64,000 nucleotides of DNA, from positions 5,697,001 to 5,761,000 of the forward strand of contig NC_069098.1 in NCBI RefSeq assembly GCF_947172395.1. The letters are read 5' to 3'. The stretch is from Bicyclus anynana (Eukaryota; Arthropoda; Insecta; Lepidoptera; Nymphalidae). The translations under genes and the position numbers were made by a program. A model generated the notes under the pieces. That model worked only from the letters and a program-made list of their open reading frames with translations. It had not been told where the DNA came from and ran no database searches. Numbering within the stretch: the stretch's first letter is position 1; each line of letters opens with the position of its first letter. This document shows, in pieces, positions 23,146 to 34,108 of this stretch.

Positions 23146-23571
23146 CGAGGAAAATTAAATAGCTTTAGCGTTTACAATGTTTTGTGATCAATATTGAAAA
23201 TTCTTTAATACATATCTGTAAGGTTAATGACGTGTATTGTGTTCTAGAAAGGGTAGATACGTATGTAAATTGTTTGTAAAACTTCCATAAATATTAATGA
23301 AACCCACTTGCGTGTGACTGTTATTAAAATTAATGTGTTCAACTTTTGTACACACAGTTGGACCATTAGCCACCCCTTTAGCGAGTGTTAGAGATGGATA
23401 TCTTAGTAACTTCAGACAAATTGAATGAATCAATTATTATTTTTCCAATTCTGCTTACGGTAACTGTAATCGGAAGTCAACAAATAGATTTATTTTAAGT
23501 AGTAAATTTTTTAAGGAGTTGGTTTAAGTGGCTTCAGCTTTCGAGGGCCTGTGTTTGACTCATATGTCGGA

Positions 23572-23783
23572 CTAGCTGCCGCCGCGCGGTTTCACCCGCG
23601 TGGTTCCCGTTCCCGTAGGAATACAGGGATAATATATAACCTATAGCCTTCCTCGATAAATGGGCTATCTAACACTGAAAGAATTTTTCAAATCGGACCA
23701 GTAGTTCCAGAGATTAGCGCGTTCAATCAAACAAACAAACAAACAAACAAACAAACTCTTCAGCTTTATTATATTAGTATAGA
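23572..23783 (-). mobile_element. Non-autonomous Helitron
   Basis: Reverse copy of the 54913-55108 family: terminal CTAG at 23572, 'ccgccgcgcggtttcacccg', 'gggctatctaacactgaaag', and the other end 'tattagtatagatt'. It carries an expanded (CAAA)n run. Confidence 0.88.
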
Positions 23784-24114
23784 TTACAAGTAAAATACTG
23801 AGCTATTCATTGTTCTAAAAAAAAATTCAGTAAAAAAAACTCAACTCAATGCCCACATGGAATGGTGGCAAGAATACTGGCTTCATTTGCACACTTGACA
23901 GTCAGGCATTTGCACAAATATTTGACAGTCGAGCCTTAAATTTTACAAGAGGGGCGGATTAAGGAGATCTATGGGCGGACGAAATCACGAGCGTTTAATA
24001 GTATTACTATAAGGAGGTATGCCTGATTCTGCTGTAAGCTGTTAAAATATTAATGATGATCAACTGTTAAAAAAAACACCTTTTACTAAGTCGCAAACCT
24101 TGTACTAGCTAGGG

Positions 24115-24510
24115 TAACAAAAATATTATATTCGGTGGGGCACAGATTTACAAAAAATTACCATCTGATATAAAAGAAGCTAAATCTATGTTTATTTACA
24201 AAAATAAATTAAAATTTTATTTATTGAATAACATGTCATTGTGACACATGTCGCATCCATTAAGCTCTAATCTTTGTTTTATTAAAAATAGTCGTGTATT
24301 CTACGTAACAAACATGTAATTTTAAAACTACCTACCTGCATTTTTAGAAATTGATTTTTTGTATGTAACATACACATACTACTACTAATAATACACGTGA
24401 ATAATATCACAATCACAAGAAAGTGTTAGTGTTACCTTAGTGTTACCTTAGTGAGTTAATTGTATTTCTCATATAAGCGAATTTAATGTAATTCTTTTGA
24501 AAAAAATAAA
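24115..24510 (+). mobile_element. LINE 3' fragment (RT C-terminal tail plus UTR)
   Basis: The frame to the TGA at 24242-24244 encodes GGAQIYKKLPSDIKEAKS, then a F-YKNKLKFYLL stretch, a pattern closing many jockey/CR1-type RT ORFs (G..LYN.LP..IK......F...LK.FL). The 3' UTR ends in 'aaaaaaataaagatctt'. It differs from the family at 15 kb, so at least two LINE lineages of this group are present. Confidence 0.65.
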
Positions 24511-24859
24511 GATCTTAAACCAGAAAAATTACTATTGCACCACTGTGCCTAGTCACGAAATAATGTAACAAAGGCTGTGATTGCATCTGAAGGCAGAGGC
24601 TAAGGTTCTCTTTGAGTCACTAAGTAACTAGAACCAGAAATTGAGAATACTAGTTTCAGTACGGTACCTTCGCACTGGTGTTAATTGAATTGTAAATTGG
24701 AAGCTGTCTGTACCTACACAAGACAATGTTGACTAGAACTGTACAATAGGCTAGTTGACACTTTTTGACACTTTTTTTAAATGGACCTAAATCGTTCTAG
24801 ATTTTTTTATTGAATAAAATATTTTTTATTGTTAATATTTTATTAAGACGTGATTACAT

Positions 24860-25110
24860 GAAAATTTTAGTTTTTATATATGTTTTTGACAATACGAGCC
24901 AAAACGCCTGTCGGCCATGACAGTCTATATTTCAACTGTTTCATGACGTCACTATAATAAATCCCATACAAATGGAGCGTTTGACTAAAATATTGGTTAA
25001 CAATTAGTTTGACGTTTAGAACATCAAGTGTGTTAGTGACGTCACAAAATGGACGACAGCGTTTTTGACGTTTGGAAAATTTGAAAAAATACGTGAAATA
25101 TAAATTAAAT
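24860..25110. mobile_element. Fold-back element (MITE-like)
   Basis: Inverted arms include 'aaacgcctgtcggccatgac' (left) against 'atggacgacagcgtttttga' (right), and 'catgacgtcac' against 'gtgacgtcac'. Arms are about 90 bases with mismatches around a short centre near 24985. Two tgacgtca (CRE-like) palindromes result from this symmetry. Ends and target duplication are not clear. Confidence 0.5.
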
Positions 25111-25399
25111 TTTATAAGAAATCCTTAACTTTTATTAATTTATATTGATATATTTCGGACCCTTATTCCATGTACCTACTACACGAAATTAATATTGTTT
25201 ATATTAAATTTTATATGAGTTAACCACTCTATCGTAAATTATAAATTGTAATTCAATGTATTTGAACTAAAGAAAATGCTGACTTTCTTAATGTCTCTTA
25301 TCAGCGAAATTTAACTTTCAAACCGGTGGTTAAGGCAAAGTCAAAAGTTACAAGCACTTCCGTAATGACAGGTAATTATATAATGGTCATAAGACCACT

Positions 25400-25555
25400 G
25401 ACGGACATGATGAGCGAGCTATGCTTTGAGTTTCTCTGCGTGATCGAATCAGAAATGAAGAGATCCGCAGACGAACCAAAGTCACTGACATAGCTCAGCG
25501 AGTCGCGAAGCATGAAGTGACAATGTGCAGGCCACTTATTTCGAAATTGACGTTG
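25400..25555 (+). mobile_element. RTE LINE fragment, decayed
   Basis: In one frame it reads VSLRDRIRNEEIRRRTKV followed by TDIAQRVAK, identical to the RTE C-terminal segment encoded at 61898-62209, but preceded by a stop. The minus-strand frame covering it is a shadow. Confidence 0.85.
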
Positions 25556-25975
25556 CTTTTTATAGGGCTTACAAATAGCACTCCTTGAAATACACAAATT
25601 AGAATCTGCATATGACGAATTAGGAACTTTTGTGTTAGGAAAAAACTTATAATTTTATTGTAAAAAGGTCCTTATTTCGTTGTATTCGCCCTGAAGCACC
25701 CAAATAAAACTCACTTAAGGGACGGAGTGATAAAATTTTATATGTTTTTAAGTAAAACAGTTAGGTGTTAATGTGTCATCAAGTAGCGTGTTTACGAGAA
25801 TTGAACGAGATTCCGCTCGAAACGTACCCATGAAGCGGTTCCGGAGTGCAGCGAGTGATTTATGTTATTGTCGAATTTGTTAACACTCAGTTCGAGTATG
25901 TAGTACGTTAGCACTAGATTACATAATCGTACCAGTGGGCGTGCACAAGGTATTTAAGTAGGTATGCTTCCATGT

Positions 25976-26050
25976 CATCATCATCATTAATAGCCGATGG
26001 ACGTTCACTGCTGGTCCTAGGCCTCATGCAACAGTATCCAGCGGCTCCCA
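25976..26050 (-). mobile_element. RTE LINE 3' terminus
   Basis: Minus strand: '...cagcagtgaacgtccatcgg' then 'ctattaatgatgatgatg'. It is the last 75 bases of the RTE family with its GAT tail. Confidence 0.75.
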
Positions 26051-26487
26051 ATTACTAATTGTACAAAATGAAAAACTCCTTCTATAGTCTTCTAAAGGTA
26101 GGTAGTGCATGAAGTGCACTCAATAGTACAAGATTTCAGTAAATAACAAATGAACAGTCACAACCTAAGTTTGTATGTAAAAATCTCAACCTCTTTTAAG
26201 AACCTACGAGTACCTACGTACTAAGTGTTAAACTATATATTCTGCACACCATGGTGTTACAATATCAAAATTGGCTTAGTATAACACTCTCCAAGGTACG
26301 TAGGTTTAACATCATCACCTCTATACAGGTTGTTACCTAAAGTATAATGTTATTAATGCGTAAAAAAGCCTTTACTGTCAGGGGAAGGCTAATGACGAAA
26401 TTTGGATAAATTTTATTTTTGGTAAAAATTGACGGCCCAAGTGTGTCCCACCTTAAAGTGGAACAGAGCGACACATCATTATCAATA

Positions 26488-26750
26488 ACAACCCATATTC
26501 GGCTCACTATTGAGCACGAGTCTCCTCTCAGAATGAGAGGGGTTAGGCTAATATTTCGTCACGCTAGCCCAATATGCATCATTCTTTCGATGTACGCATT
26601 CTTCACGATGTTTTTCCTTCACCGTTTGAGACACGTTATATTTAATTTCGTATAATGCGTACATAGCTAAACAGTTGGAAGTGCATGCGCTGGATTCGAA
26701 CCTACGCCCTCAGAATCGAAGGCAGAGGTCATATCCATTTTCCTATTACG
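26488..26750 (-). mobile_element. SINE-1, diverged
   Basis: Minus-strand copy with 'acccatattcggctcactat', 'tctcctctcagaatgagagg', 'gttggaagtgcatgcgctgg' and box B 'ggattcgaacc'. About 40 bases of body are missing. The 78-codon frame at 26419-26655 is an artefact of it. Confidence 0.88.
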
Positions 26751-27361
26751 CCTAGAACATTTCTACTAGTACGTTAATAAAAATTGTTACTATTCTCTGA
26801 CTCTAAAAAGTTCATCAACTTCCTAAAGTAAACACGGCTACGTTCTCAAACTGTGACTCAGCTGTTAATAAGTGCTTTGGGCAACATTATTGACACTAAC
26901 GAATATGACATCCGGGAAACATTGGTGTGTATGACGTATCGCGTTACTTTGGGACTAAATAAAGGGGACAACAATTAGGGGCTCCCGACTCCACAGCTAA
27001 CTAAGGAAGTTAGTGATGAGTTCAAATTGTAATAGCAGTGCCGCTGTGTGAATTATTTGATCGTTGATCGACCTATATATTATTGACGTATATATTTATT
27101 AATTAATCGAAAAATATTATCAAAAATGTAAAATATTATGTCTGCAACTGTGTTGCGGTAATTTTTTTTAATATTTGTGAAAAAAATGAAGAGAGTCATA
27201 TTTAGTTTTCGGAGTAAATACTAAAGGCTACTTCAAGATACCTTCATTTCAGCCAAATCGTTTCAGTAGGTGCGATGTGGAAGTGGAAAAAACATAATAC
27301 CTCAAAAAGCTTTTCTTTTTTGGAGAATTACTTATAGATTGGAAATGTTTTTCAAATTCGT

Positions 27362-27532
27362 CGTTATCGTCGTTATCAACCCATATTCGGCTCACTGCTG
27401 AGCTCGAGTCTCCTCGCAGAATGAGAGGGGTTAGGCCAAAAGTCCACCACGCAGGCTCAATGCGGTATGCAGGTTTCCTCACGATGTTTTCCTTCAGCGT
27501 TTGAGACACGTGGTATTTAATTTCTTAAAATG
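27362..27532 (-). mobile_element. SINE-1, head-less copy
   Basis: It runs from 'caacccatattcggctcact' to 'tttaatttcttaaaatgcac'. The tRNA-like head and first body block are absent (5' truncation) and an internal deletion removes the 'gcagacttcacacacgcaga' segment. Confidence 0.88.
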
Positions 27533-27959
27533 CACTTTTTTTAAAATTATTATTAATTAACAACCTTTAATTACCTATCCTATTTAATCCTTTGATGGCT
27601 GAACTGAATTTTATGAACTCCAAAGCAAATATTTTTTACAACAAGTAGTTTAAAAGATTGAATTAAACCAAAAAAATAAATAAATATAATTTGCTATATT
27701 CTTAACAAGCTTTAGATTGCACAACGCAAAAGTTTCTAAAGAACTTATTTATTTAACGTAAAAGGACTTTTTTGCGAATGTTACTCGATGTTACTTCTGG
27801 TATAAAAATATTCCGTATCTTGCCGACATTTTCATTACATGTTTTTGACATCACTTTCCTCACATCGTTTTACTGGGATTTTACCTTACATAGATAGTTT
27901 AATATGGGTTCAGATGAAAAAATCTACATAATCCTTTAATTTTTTTAAAAAAGAGATTT

Positions 27960-28175
27960 TGGCGGGTGGGCTTCGGCCGTGGCTAGTTACCACCCTACCG
28001 GCAAAGACGTACCGCCAAGCGATTTGGCGTTCCGGTACAACCTCGTGTAGAAACCGAAAGGAGTGTGGATTTTCATTCTCCTCCTAACAAGTTAGCCCGC
28101 TTCTATCTTAGACTGGATCATCACTTTCCATCAGGTGAGATTGTAGTCAAGGGCTAACTTATAAAGAATAAAAAA
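27960..28175 (+). mobile_element. SINE-2, head-less copy
   Basis: It starts inside the body at 'ggcgggtgggcttcggccgt' and ends 'gtagtcaagggctaacttat' plus poly-A. The tRNA-like head is lost. Confidence 0.9.
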
Positions 28176-28255
28176 AAAATCCAAAGTATGTGTTACAGAT
28201 ACCTAGACAAATACGAGTATCATTATTACCAGCATATTTAAGCTGCTTTATAGTA

Positions 28256-28612
28256 AATGCTCCTGCACACGGACCACCGGCCACAACCACAAAACGCCGC
28301 TACCGGCATATTTCCAATACTTTGCATACATTTTATATCGTTGACGCCGCTCGCCGCACACGGTTGACGCCGGTGGCCGCCACACGCTACAATCGTCGCT
28401 GCTCCCTTCTTGTGGCCCGCACCGGCCACAAAACGCCGCCACACGCCACTCGTGTGGTACGATACTGCATGTATGAGTTAAAAAAGTAGCAGCCAACGAC
28501 CACAACTGTCGACCACAAGTGGCTGTCGCGCGCTTTAGCTACTTTTGTGGCCCCTTCTTGTTTCTTGTAGTGGCGTTTGTGGCTGTCGCGTGTGGCCCGT
28601 GTGCGCCGACAC
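28256..28612. mobile_element. GC-rich fold-back transposon
   Basis: A sharply bounded GC-rich block. The left end 'gcacacggaccaccggccac' and the inverse of the right end 'gcgcacacgggccacacgcg' are imperfect inverted repeats, and both continue into 'ccacaa-acgcc'. Similar short motifs (ggccaca, cgccgc, gtgtggc) recur inside. The three overlapping open frames on both strands reflect GC richness and lack of stops. Class unknown. Confidence 0.65.
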
Positions 28613-29244
28613 TTAAGAACCCGCTACAGGGCTAGGCTTCTTTCTTTATAGGAGAGGATATGGATGACATAGGATGATAAGGGATATGCTTACACCCACT
28701 ACATTGCTCCAATGCTGGTTGGCTGGCGAAGAGTGAGTGAGTTAATGAGTGATTTCATCAAGCAGGATATGCTTGATGTCGTAATAATTGTCATCACAAG
28801 TTAATGATAATTCCCCCTAACAAAAGTTTAACGTGCTCTCCAAGGACCGGTTATACCTAAAACCGCCAACTTTCCTTATAATTCTACTATATTCTTAGAA
28901 AAAAAACCTCAACAGTTTAGAAATTTACTCCTTAAGAATCGATTTTTATATATAGCCCCCGGTATGAAAAAAATATGGGCAGTAAAATTCGATGATAGAA
29001 AGACCGCGTAACGTTTTTGTGCGCAACCTATTCTGAGCGCCTGCTGCTCCTCGGTTGCGCACCTTTCACTTTTCAGGCGTAGGAAACATACACCAATTCA
29101 GACAGTCGATCTGAAAGAGTAAACTCCATTCGTGCATCGGAGCTGACACATTTTTTTAGATCGATCTAGACTCGAACACATAATAAGCTAACTTTACTAA
29201 CACTCATTATTAATTACGAGTAAAATCTCATTGTAAACATTCTC

Positions 29245-29398
29245 AGTCAGCAAAAGATAAGGTAAATAGGAAAGTTTGAAAGACGTTTCACGCTGTAAAG
29301 TTCCTTTTGAAAAATATAAACTTTCCGAATATTTTCCACGTGAAAATGCCAGCGAGAATTTTGGACGAGGATCATAAGCAGAGCCCGGTTAAACATCG
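29245..29398 (+). CDS. Candidate alternative first exon
   Basis: A TCAGT initiator-like site (29243-29247) lies 100 bases upstream of ATG 29346, whose context is gaaaATGcc. The 17 codons that follow (MPARILDEDHKQSPVKH) end at CG|GTATGT, a strong donor at 29398/29399, leaving phase 2. The peptide is hydrophilic with no signal sequence. This may be an internal promoter and alternative start of the gene beginning at 731, but the phase differs from exon 1, so both could not join the same acceptor position in the same frame. It is short enough to be chance. Confidence 0.22.
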
Positions 29399-29498
29399 GT
29401 ATGTCACCACGAGCTACTGAGAGTTAACGAGGTAAATGGCTTAATGTGGAGACATACTTTGAACACGTCACGCTGATATACTACGCTGTTTATGTATA

Positions 29499-29671
29499 CC
29501 TATACTAATATTATAAAGAGGAAAGATTTGTATTTTTGTATGTACCTACACAAAAACTACTTCACCGATTAAAAAATTCCTTCACTAATAAAAAGCTACA
29601 TTATCGGGGAGTAACAGAGACATTCCCACGGGAATGGAAACTACGTGGGTAAAACCGCGAGGTTCTGCTAG
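29499..29671 (+). mobile_element. Non-autonomous Helitron (aaagagg subfamily)
   Basis: 5' end 'cctatactaatattataaag' followed by agg, internal 'aaaaactacttcaccgatta' and 'aaaagctacattatcgggga', and a terminal CTAG at 29668-29671. The body is shorter than the related copy at 50897. Confidence 0.8.
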
Positions 29672-30915
29672 TGCTGATAGTGGAAGAAAGTGAGTTCCAT
29701 GTCACAGGGAATCCTAGTGTGGAAGTAAAACTGTATAAAATTACTCGTATTACTTAAATTTTCTGTATAGATACAATTTTCACTATTGCAGAAAGTTTTT
29801 ATACGCTGACTACTTGCACCAACTTTTTTCCAAGTAATATTGCATGCCTACTGTTTTTGAAAATCAAAACACTGTAGTTTTAAAGTAAATGAATCATATA
29901 CTTGTAAAACTAGAGATTATAGTTTAATTAGTTAGGTCCTAGCTAGGAAACTATTAGTACAGAATGCAATACTTTAAATCAATAATTACAAAATATGTAA
30001 ATTAGACTTATATATTAAATTATTAAATTATACTTTAGTGTGAAATATTCATTAGCAAAACTCAAAAAGCCAAAGAGTTTACGAGAGATCTGACGTTTTA
30101 TATATTTTTTGATGATTTTGTGTTTTCATTTCAATTTCAATAAGAATGAATACTGCTACTGCTACGTGTTGCGGCTCGTAAGATCAGAGTTAAAAGTATG
30201 TTTCCACCTTAACGTTATTAGGCCAATTTGCGGTGCTGCGGTGTCTCAGCGTACTTCGTATATATTATTTTATTTTTGCATATTTCGTATTTTATTTAAG
30301 GGCACCTTTTAGAGGAACTCTTGGGTTGAACAGAGTTGTGTTTGTTAAAATAACGTATAATAGCGAGTTAAATGAAATATCCTCTACAGAGTTTTAGTAG
30401 TAGTTGCGTTTTTGTGATAGAGCTAGTCTAGGGATGTACTACCACCATTTTGGTGCAATAGCATTGCTGAGCTGCATGGTTGCCGGTCTACGCCGGTGCA
30501 TTTTAGGTACCTATTCTATTCCTAAACTATAGTTTAGCTTGCGTTACTTATTGTAAAGTGTTTATAGTTCAGAAATACTAGCCTATAGCTTTACCTATTC
30601 ACTTATTTAAAAGCTGCTTATGTAATATTATATTTATAACTATTAGTAAATGCCTGGATAAGCGCCTTTGGTTTGTGGGCTAAGAAGTCATCGAGGTTTA
30701 GTAATTTGTAAGGTTTCCTCTTTAGAAAGCTTTGTAATCTGAGCTGGGTGGTTGATTTTTATAAAGTTCCATGCAACAAAACTATATTATGTAACATTAC
30801 AGACATTGTTGTGTAAGTAACATAGTAATATGTAACTTCATCATCAGAAAACTTAAGTCTCTAAATAATTCAAAAATGGATGTTCACCGTTTGATAAAAC
30901 TTAGTAAGTTGGTTG
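29672..30915. other. No feature recognised
   Basis: AT-rich sequence without a named repeat. The 67-codon frame at 30109-30312 has no support. Confidence 0.4.
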
Positions 30916-30963
30916 CACTATGTTTTATTAGTTCATGAATTCATGAACTAATAAAACATAGTG
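30916..30963. repeat. Perfect 48-bp palindrome
   Basis: Two 24-base arms (cactatgttttattagttc then atgaa) with no spacer, symmetrical about gaa|ttc. Confidence 0.98.
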
Positions 30964-31344
30964 GGCTATCACGACTCTCCATTCTCTTTGTGCCATTATA
31001 AGCAGTCAAATTTTATACAGCCCTAAAGAGTATTTCAATCTCCTTATTGATTTGCATGAAGATGATCGTCAGTAGTAAGCCTATATTAGCGTATACATAT
31101 AACACAAATTATAATTATTTCCATTACGAAATAACAATCAGTTCCAAGAACCTTGAAGACCTATAATAATTTTCTAATTTTGTTTCGTTTGCTTGCACTT
31201 TTTTCTTATTCTTCCTTCATAACTTAGTCAAAAAACCGTTACACAATAATGGGTGGATAAATAAAATTGTAAAGCATACATAAAACATTTGAAAAATACC
31301 ATAAAATCTAGATAAGTAGGTAATATTGAAACTGTCAAGAGTCA

Positions 31345-32117
31345 TCTAATATATAAAATTCTCGTGTCGCGGTGTTCGAACTTGAACTCCTCCGAAACGG
31401 CTCGACCGATTTTGATGAAATTTTTTGTGCATATTCAGTAGGTCTGAGAATCGGCCAACATCTATTTTTCAAACCCCTAAATCCTAGGATAGGGTAGTGG
31501 TAGGGTAGGGGTATGGTATAGGGATAGGATAGGGGTAGGGTAGCGGTAGGGTAGGGGTAGGGTAGGGGTAGGGTAGGGGTAGGGTACGGGTAGGGTAGGG
31601 GTAGGGTAGGGGTAGGGTAGGGGTAGGGTAGGGGTAGGGTAGGGGTAGGGTAGGGGTAGGGTAGGGGTAGGGTAGGGGTAGGGTAGGGGTAGGGTAGGGG
31701 TAGGGTAGGGGTAGGGGTAGGGTAGGGGTAGGGTAGGGGTAGGGTAGGGGTAGGGGAGGGTAGGGGTAGGGTAGGGGTAGCGTAGGGGTAGGGTAGGGGT
31801 AGGGTAGGGGTAGGGTAGGGGTAGGGTAGGGGTAGGGTAGGGGTAGGGTAGGGGTAGGGTAGGGATAGGGTAGGGGTAGGGTAGGGGTAGGGTAGGGGTA
31901 GGGTAGGGGTAGGGTAGGGGTAGGGTAGGGGTAGGGTAGGGTAGGGGTAGGGTAGGGGTAGGGTAGGGGTAGGGGTAGGGTAGGGTAGGGGTAGAGTAGA
32001 GGTAGGGTAGGGGTAGGGTAGGGGTAGGGGTAGGAGTATGGTAGTAAGGTAGGGATAGGGAAGAAGTGCAAATAAATAAATTAATAAGTCAAAGCGAAGC
32101 TTGAGCGAGTCCGCTAG
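31345..32117 (+). mobile_element. Helitron-like element carrying a long minisatellite
   Basis: It starts TCTAATATATAAAATTCTCG after an A (31344), contains 'gaactcctccgaaacggctc' and 'gaccgattttgatgaaattt', then the G-rich array, then 'aagtcaaagcgaagcttgag', and ends CCGCTAG followed by T (32118). TC...CTAG between A and T is the Helitron signature. It is non-autonomous. Confidence 0.8.
31485..32055 (+). repeat. 11-bp G-rich minisatellite (GGGTAGGGGTA)n
   Basis: About fifty head-to-tail units of ggggtagggta, with occasional 5- or 6-base short units and point variants concentrated near the edges. G-runs of three and four separated by TA make the + strand a strong G-quadruplex candidate. The 195-codon Pro/Tyr/Leu frame on the minus strand exists only because the repeat has no stops. 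Confidence 0.97.
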
Positions 32118-32307
32118 TAATAATATATTATCACTTTAAAAATAAAATTAGCGTAAATAGCGGAATTTTATGCAAATTAGGAATTTGCAACTGTTATGTT
32201 ATGCTTATTTGTCATAGTGCATGAATGGATGCTGTTATTAATAGTCACAATTACCTCGCGCCGCTTGACTGCATTCTTTGGCTTTTGAATCTCGCTTTGC
32301 TGTTATA

Positions 32308-32619
32308 CTAGCGGACGAACGCGTCGTCGTCTGCGAGGAAATCAATGTAAACTTTCAACCCCTATTTCACCCCTTTAGGAGTTAAATTAAAAAAAATCAA
32401 GAGTTTTAGAATTACAGTTTTATAACTTTAAAAGTTTATAAAACTGTAACTAAAAATTAGGGACGTGCCCGTAGGAATGCGTTGATATTATATAGCTTTT
32501 AGCCTTTCTCGATAAATGTGCTATCGAACACTGAAAGAATTTTTCAAATCAGACCAGTAGTTCCTGAGATTAGCGCGTTCAAACAAACAAACTCTTCAGC
32601 TTTATAATATTAGTATAGA
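32308..32619 (-). mobile_element. Non-autonomous Helitron, chimeric body
   Basis: CTAG at 32308, 'gcggacgaacgcgtcgtcgt', a central section unlike other copies that includes an inverted pair 'ttacagttttataactttaa' / 'aagtttataaaactgtaact', then the common 'gtgctatcgaacactgaaag' block and the 'tattagtatagat' end. The two halves belong to different Helitron subfamilies. Confidence 0.8.
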
Positions 32620-33396
32620 TTGTACTTTTGTTACACTTTTTCGAAACAAACGATAATAATTAACACGTTCGCTGCGTTACGAAGTCAATTAACCTTGTAC
32701 GTCTAGCATTTTCAAGAGTTACGAGGTCGATGGACCTCGTACCGAACTACATAATATTTTAGTATGAGTCCAAAAAACCTCGTACCGCACCAGACGAAAG
32801 TATAGAAAAATCAGTGTCGCAGCGAAAGTGTTAAATGGAACTTTTACACATAATTCCATATAAAGTTATTGAGTTCTCATACTAACAGAAAGAACACGTC
32901 CTAATTTCTAAAACAAATTCAGCAGCAGTAATAATATACGCCTTATCAAAAAAGCTCTGCCAAAAATAATATAATCGCGAAAAATAAAAGGTACACATCA
33001 AAAGCGTGACGTGGGAGTCTTAAGACGGGCATTGTCTGATCCCCATGAGAGTTAGTTAGGGGAATTTTGATGGAGGCTCCTCAAACGCGTTTTATTTCTC
33101 GTCTTTCGACCATTGTTTTAACGGCCACCATGAATTATGCGCATTTTGGGGCCTTTGTTAAGAGCTCCAAGGACGTGAGCCCACTAAAAGATTTTCGGTT
33201 GCTACTCGAATTAAAGTGGTTAACCGAAAACAATAGATTAACTATACGACCGATATCATATTAGTAAACTAGAATATAAACCTGAGTTTATACTCGTATC
33301 TATATCGCTTCACTGAAAACTTTTTCAATTACTCGTTTCTGTACGTGCCTTGCATTAATTAGTGATCAAAAAATATTGAGAAATCTAAAATGATTC
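32620..33396. other. No repeat recognised; GC-balanced patch
   Basis: 33005-33250 has balanced composition and a 65-codon frame (33067-33264) without domain or splice support. It could be conserved non-coding DNA. Confidence 0.35.
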
Positions 33397-33465
33397 TCTC
33401 GCAATGGGTCAGTTGTAACGTCATTGGTTTTTAACCAATGACGTTACAACTGACCCATTGCGAGA
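33397..33465. repeat. Perfect 33-bp inverted repeat, 3-base loop
   Basis: The arms 'tctcgcaatgggtcagttgt' + 'aacgtcattggtt' and their exact complement are separated by ttt. Confidence 0.98.
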
Positions 33466-33729
33466 AGAAATAAGAGGTAGAGTAGACGCGGACCGTAAGT
33501 GGCACGTAAAAACTACGCTAATTAGCAAACCTGAGCACAGTCGCCGCACTGTCATCGCGGCTGAAATACGTTATGTGTGCCAGTTATTTATAAACATCGA
33601 ATGTGGTTTATGTAACTTATCTACCTCTTTTTTCTTGTAACATCATTGTTAAGAACAGAGAGGTTTTCGGTTAAATTCTCGAGTTGGAGCAATTTAGAAA
33701 TTTATATTAATGCAAGCCTATGGTTTAGG

Positions 33730-34002
33730 CGTGATAGCCCAGTGGATATGACCTCTGCCTCCGATTCCGGAGGGTGTGGGTTCGAATCCGGTCTGGGCAT
33801 GCACCTCCAACTTTTCAGTTGTGTGCATTTTAAGAAATTAAATATCACGTGTCTCAATTGGTGAAGGAAAAACCTGCATACCAGAGAATTACCGTAATTC
33901 TCTGCGTGTGTGAAGTCTGCCAATCCGCATTGGGCCAGCGTGGTGGACTATTGGCCTAACCCCTCTCATTCTGAGAGGAGACTCGAGCTCAGCAGTGAGC
34001 CG
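33730..34002 (+). mobile_element. SINE-1, full length without GAT tail
   Basis: Intact head 'cgtgatagcccagtggatat' and box B 'gggttcgaatcc', full body to 'cgagctcagcagtgagccg'. It stops there: the usual 'aatatgggttgatgatg' tail is absent. ORFs in both orientations here are SINE shadows. Confidence 0.92.
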
Positions 34003-34108
34003 TTAGGTTAGGATTCAAGCGAGTTTATCGACAAATTATTTAGAAATGATACTGTAACTGTAACTATCATATTTTGACGACTGTTAGCTATCTAATTATG
34101 TTAGTTGA

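Noticed and set aside
28238..28505. Three overlapping ORFs
   Set aside because: Created by the GC-rich fold-back element at 28256-28612.
31484..32071. 195-codon Pro-Tyr-Leu repeat protein
   Set aside because: It is the translation of the 11-bp minisatellite; all frames lack stops and there is no promoter or conserved flank.
33702..33923. Recurrent minus-strand peptide HVIFNFLKCTQLKSW, also at 11641 and 61409
   Set aside because: Antisense translation of the SINE-1 body; its recurrence reflects the repeat and not a gene family.
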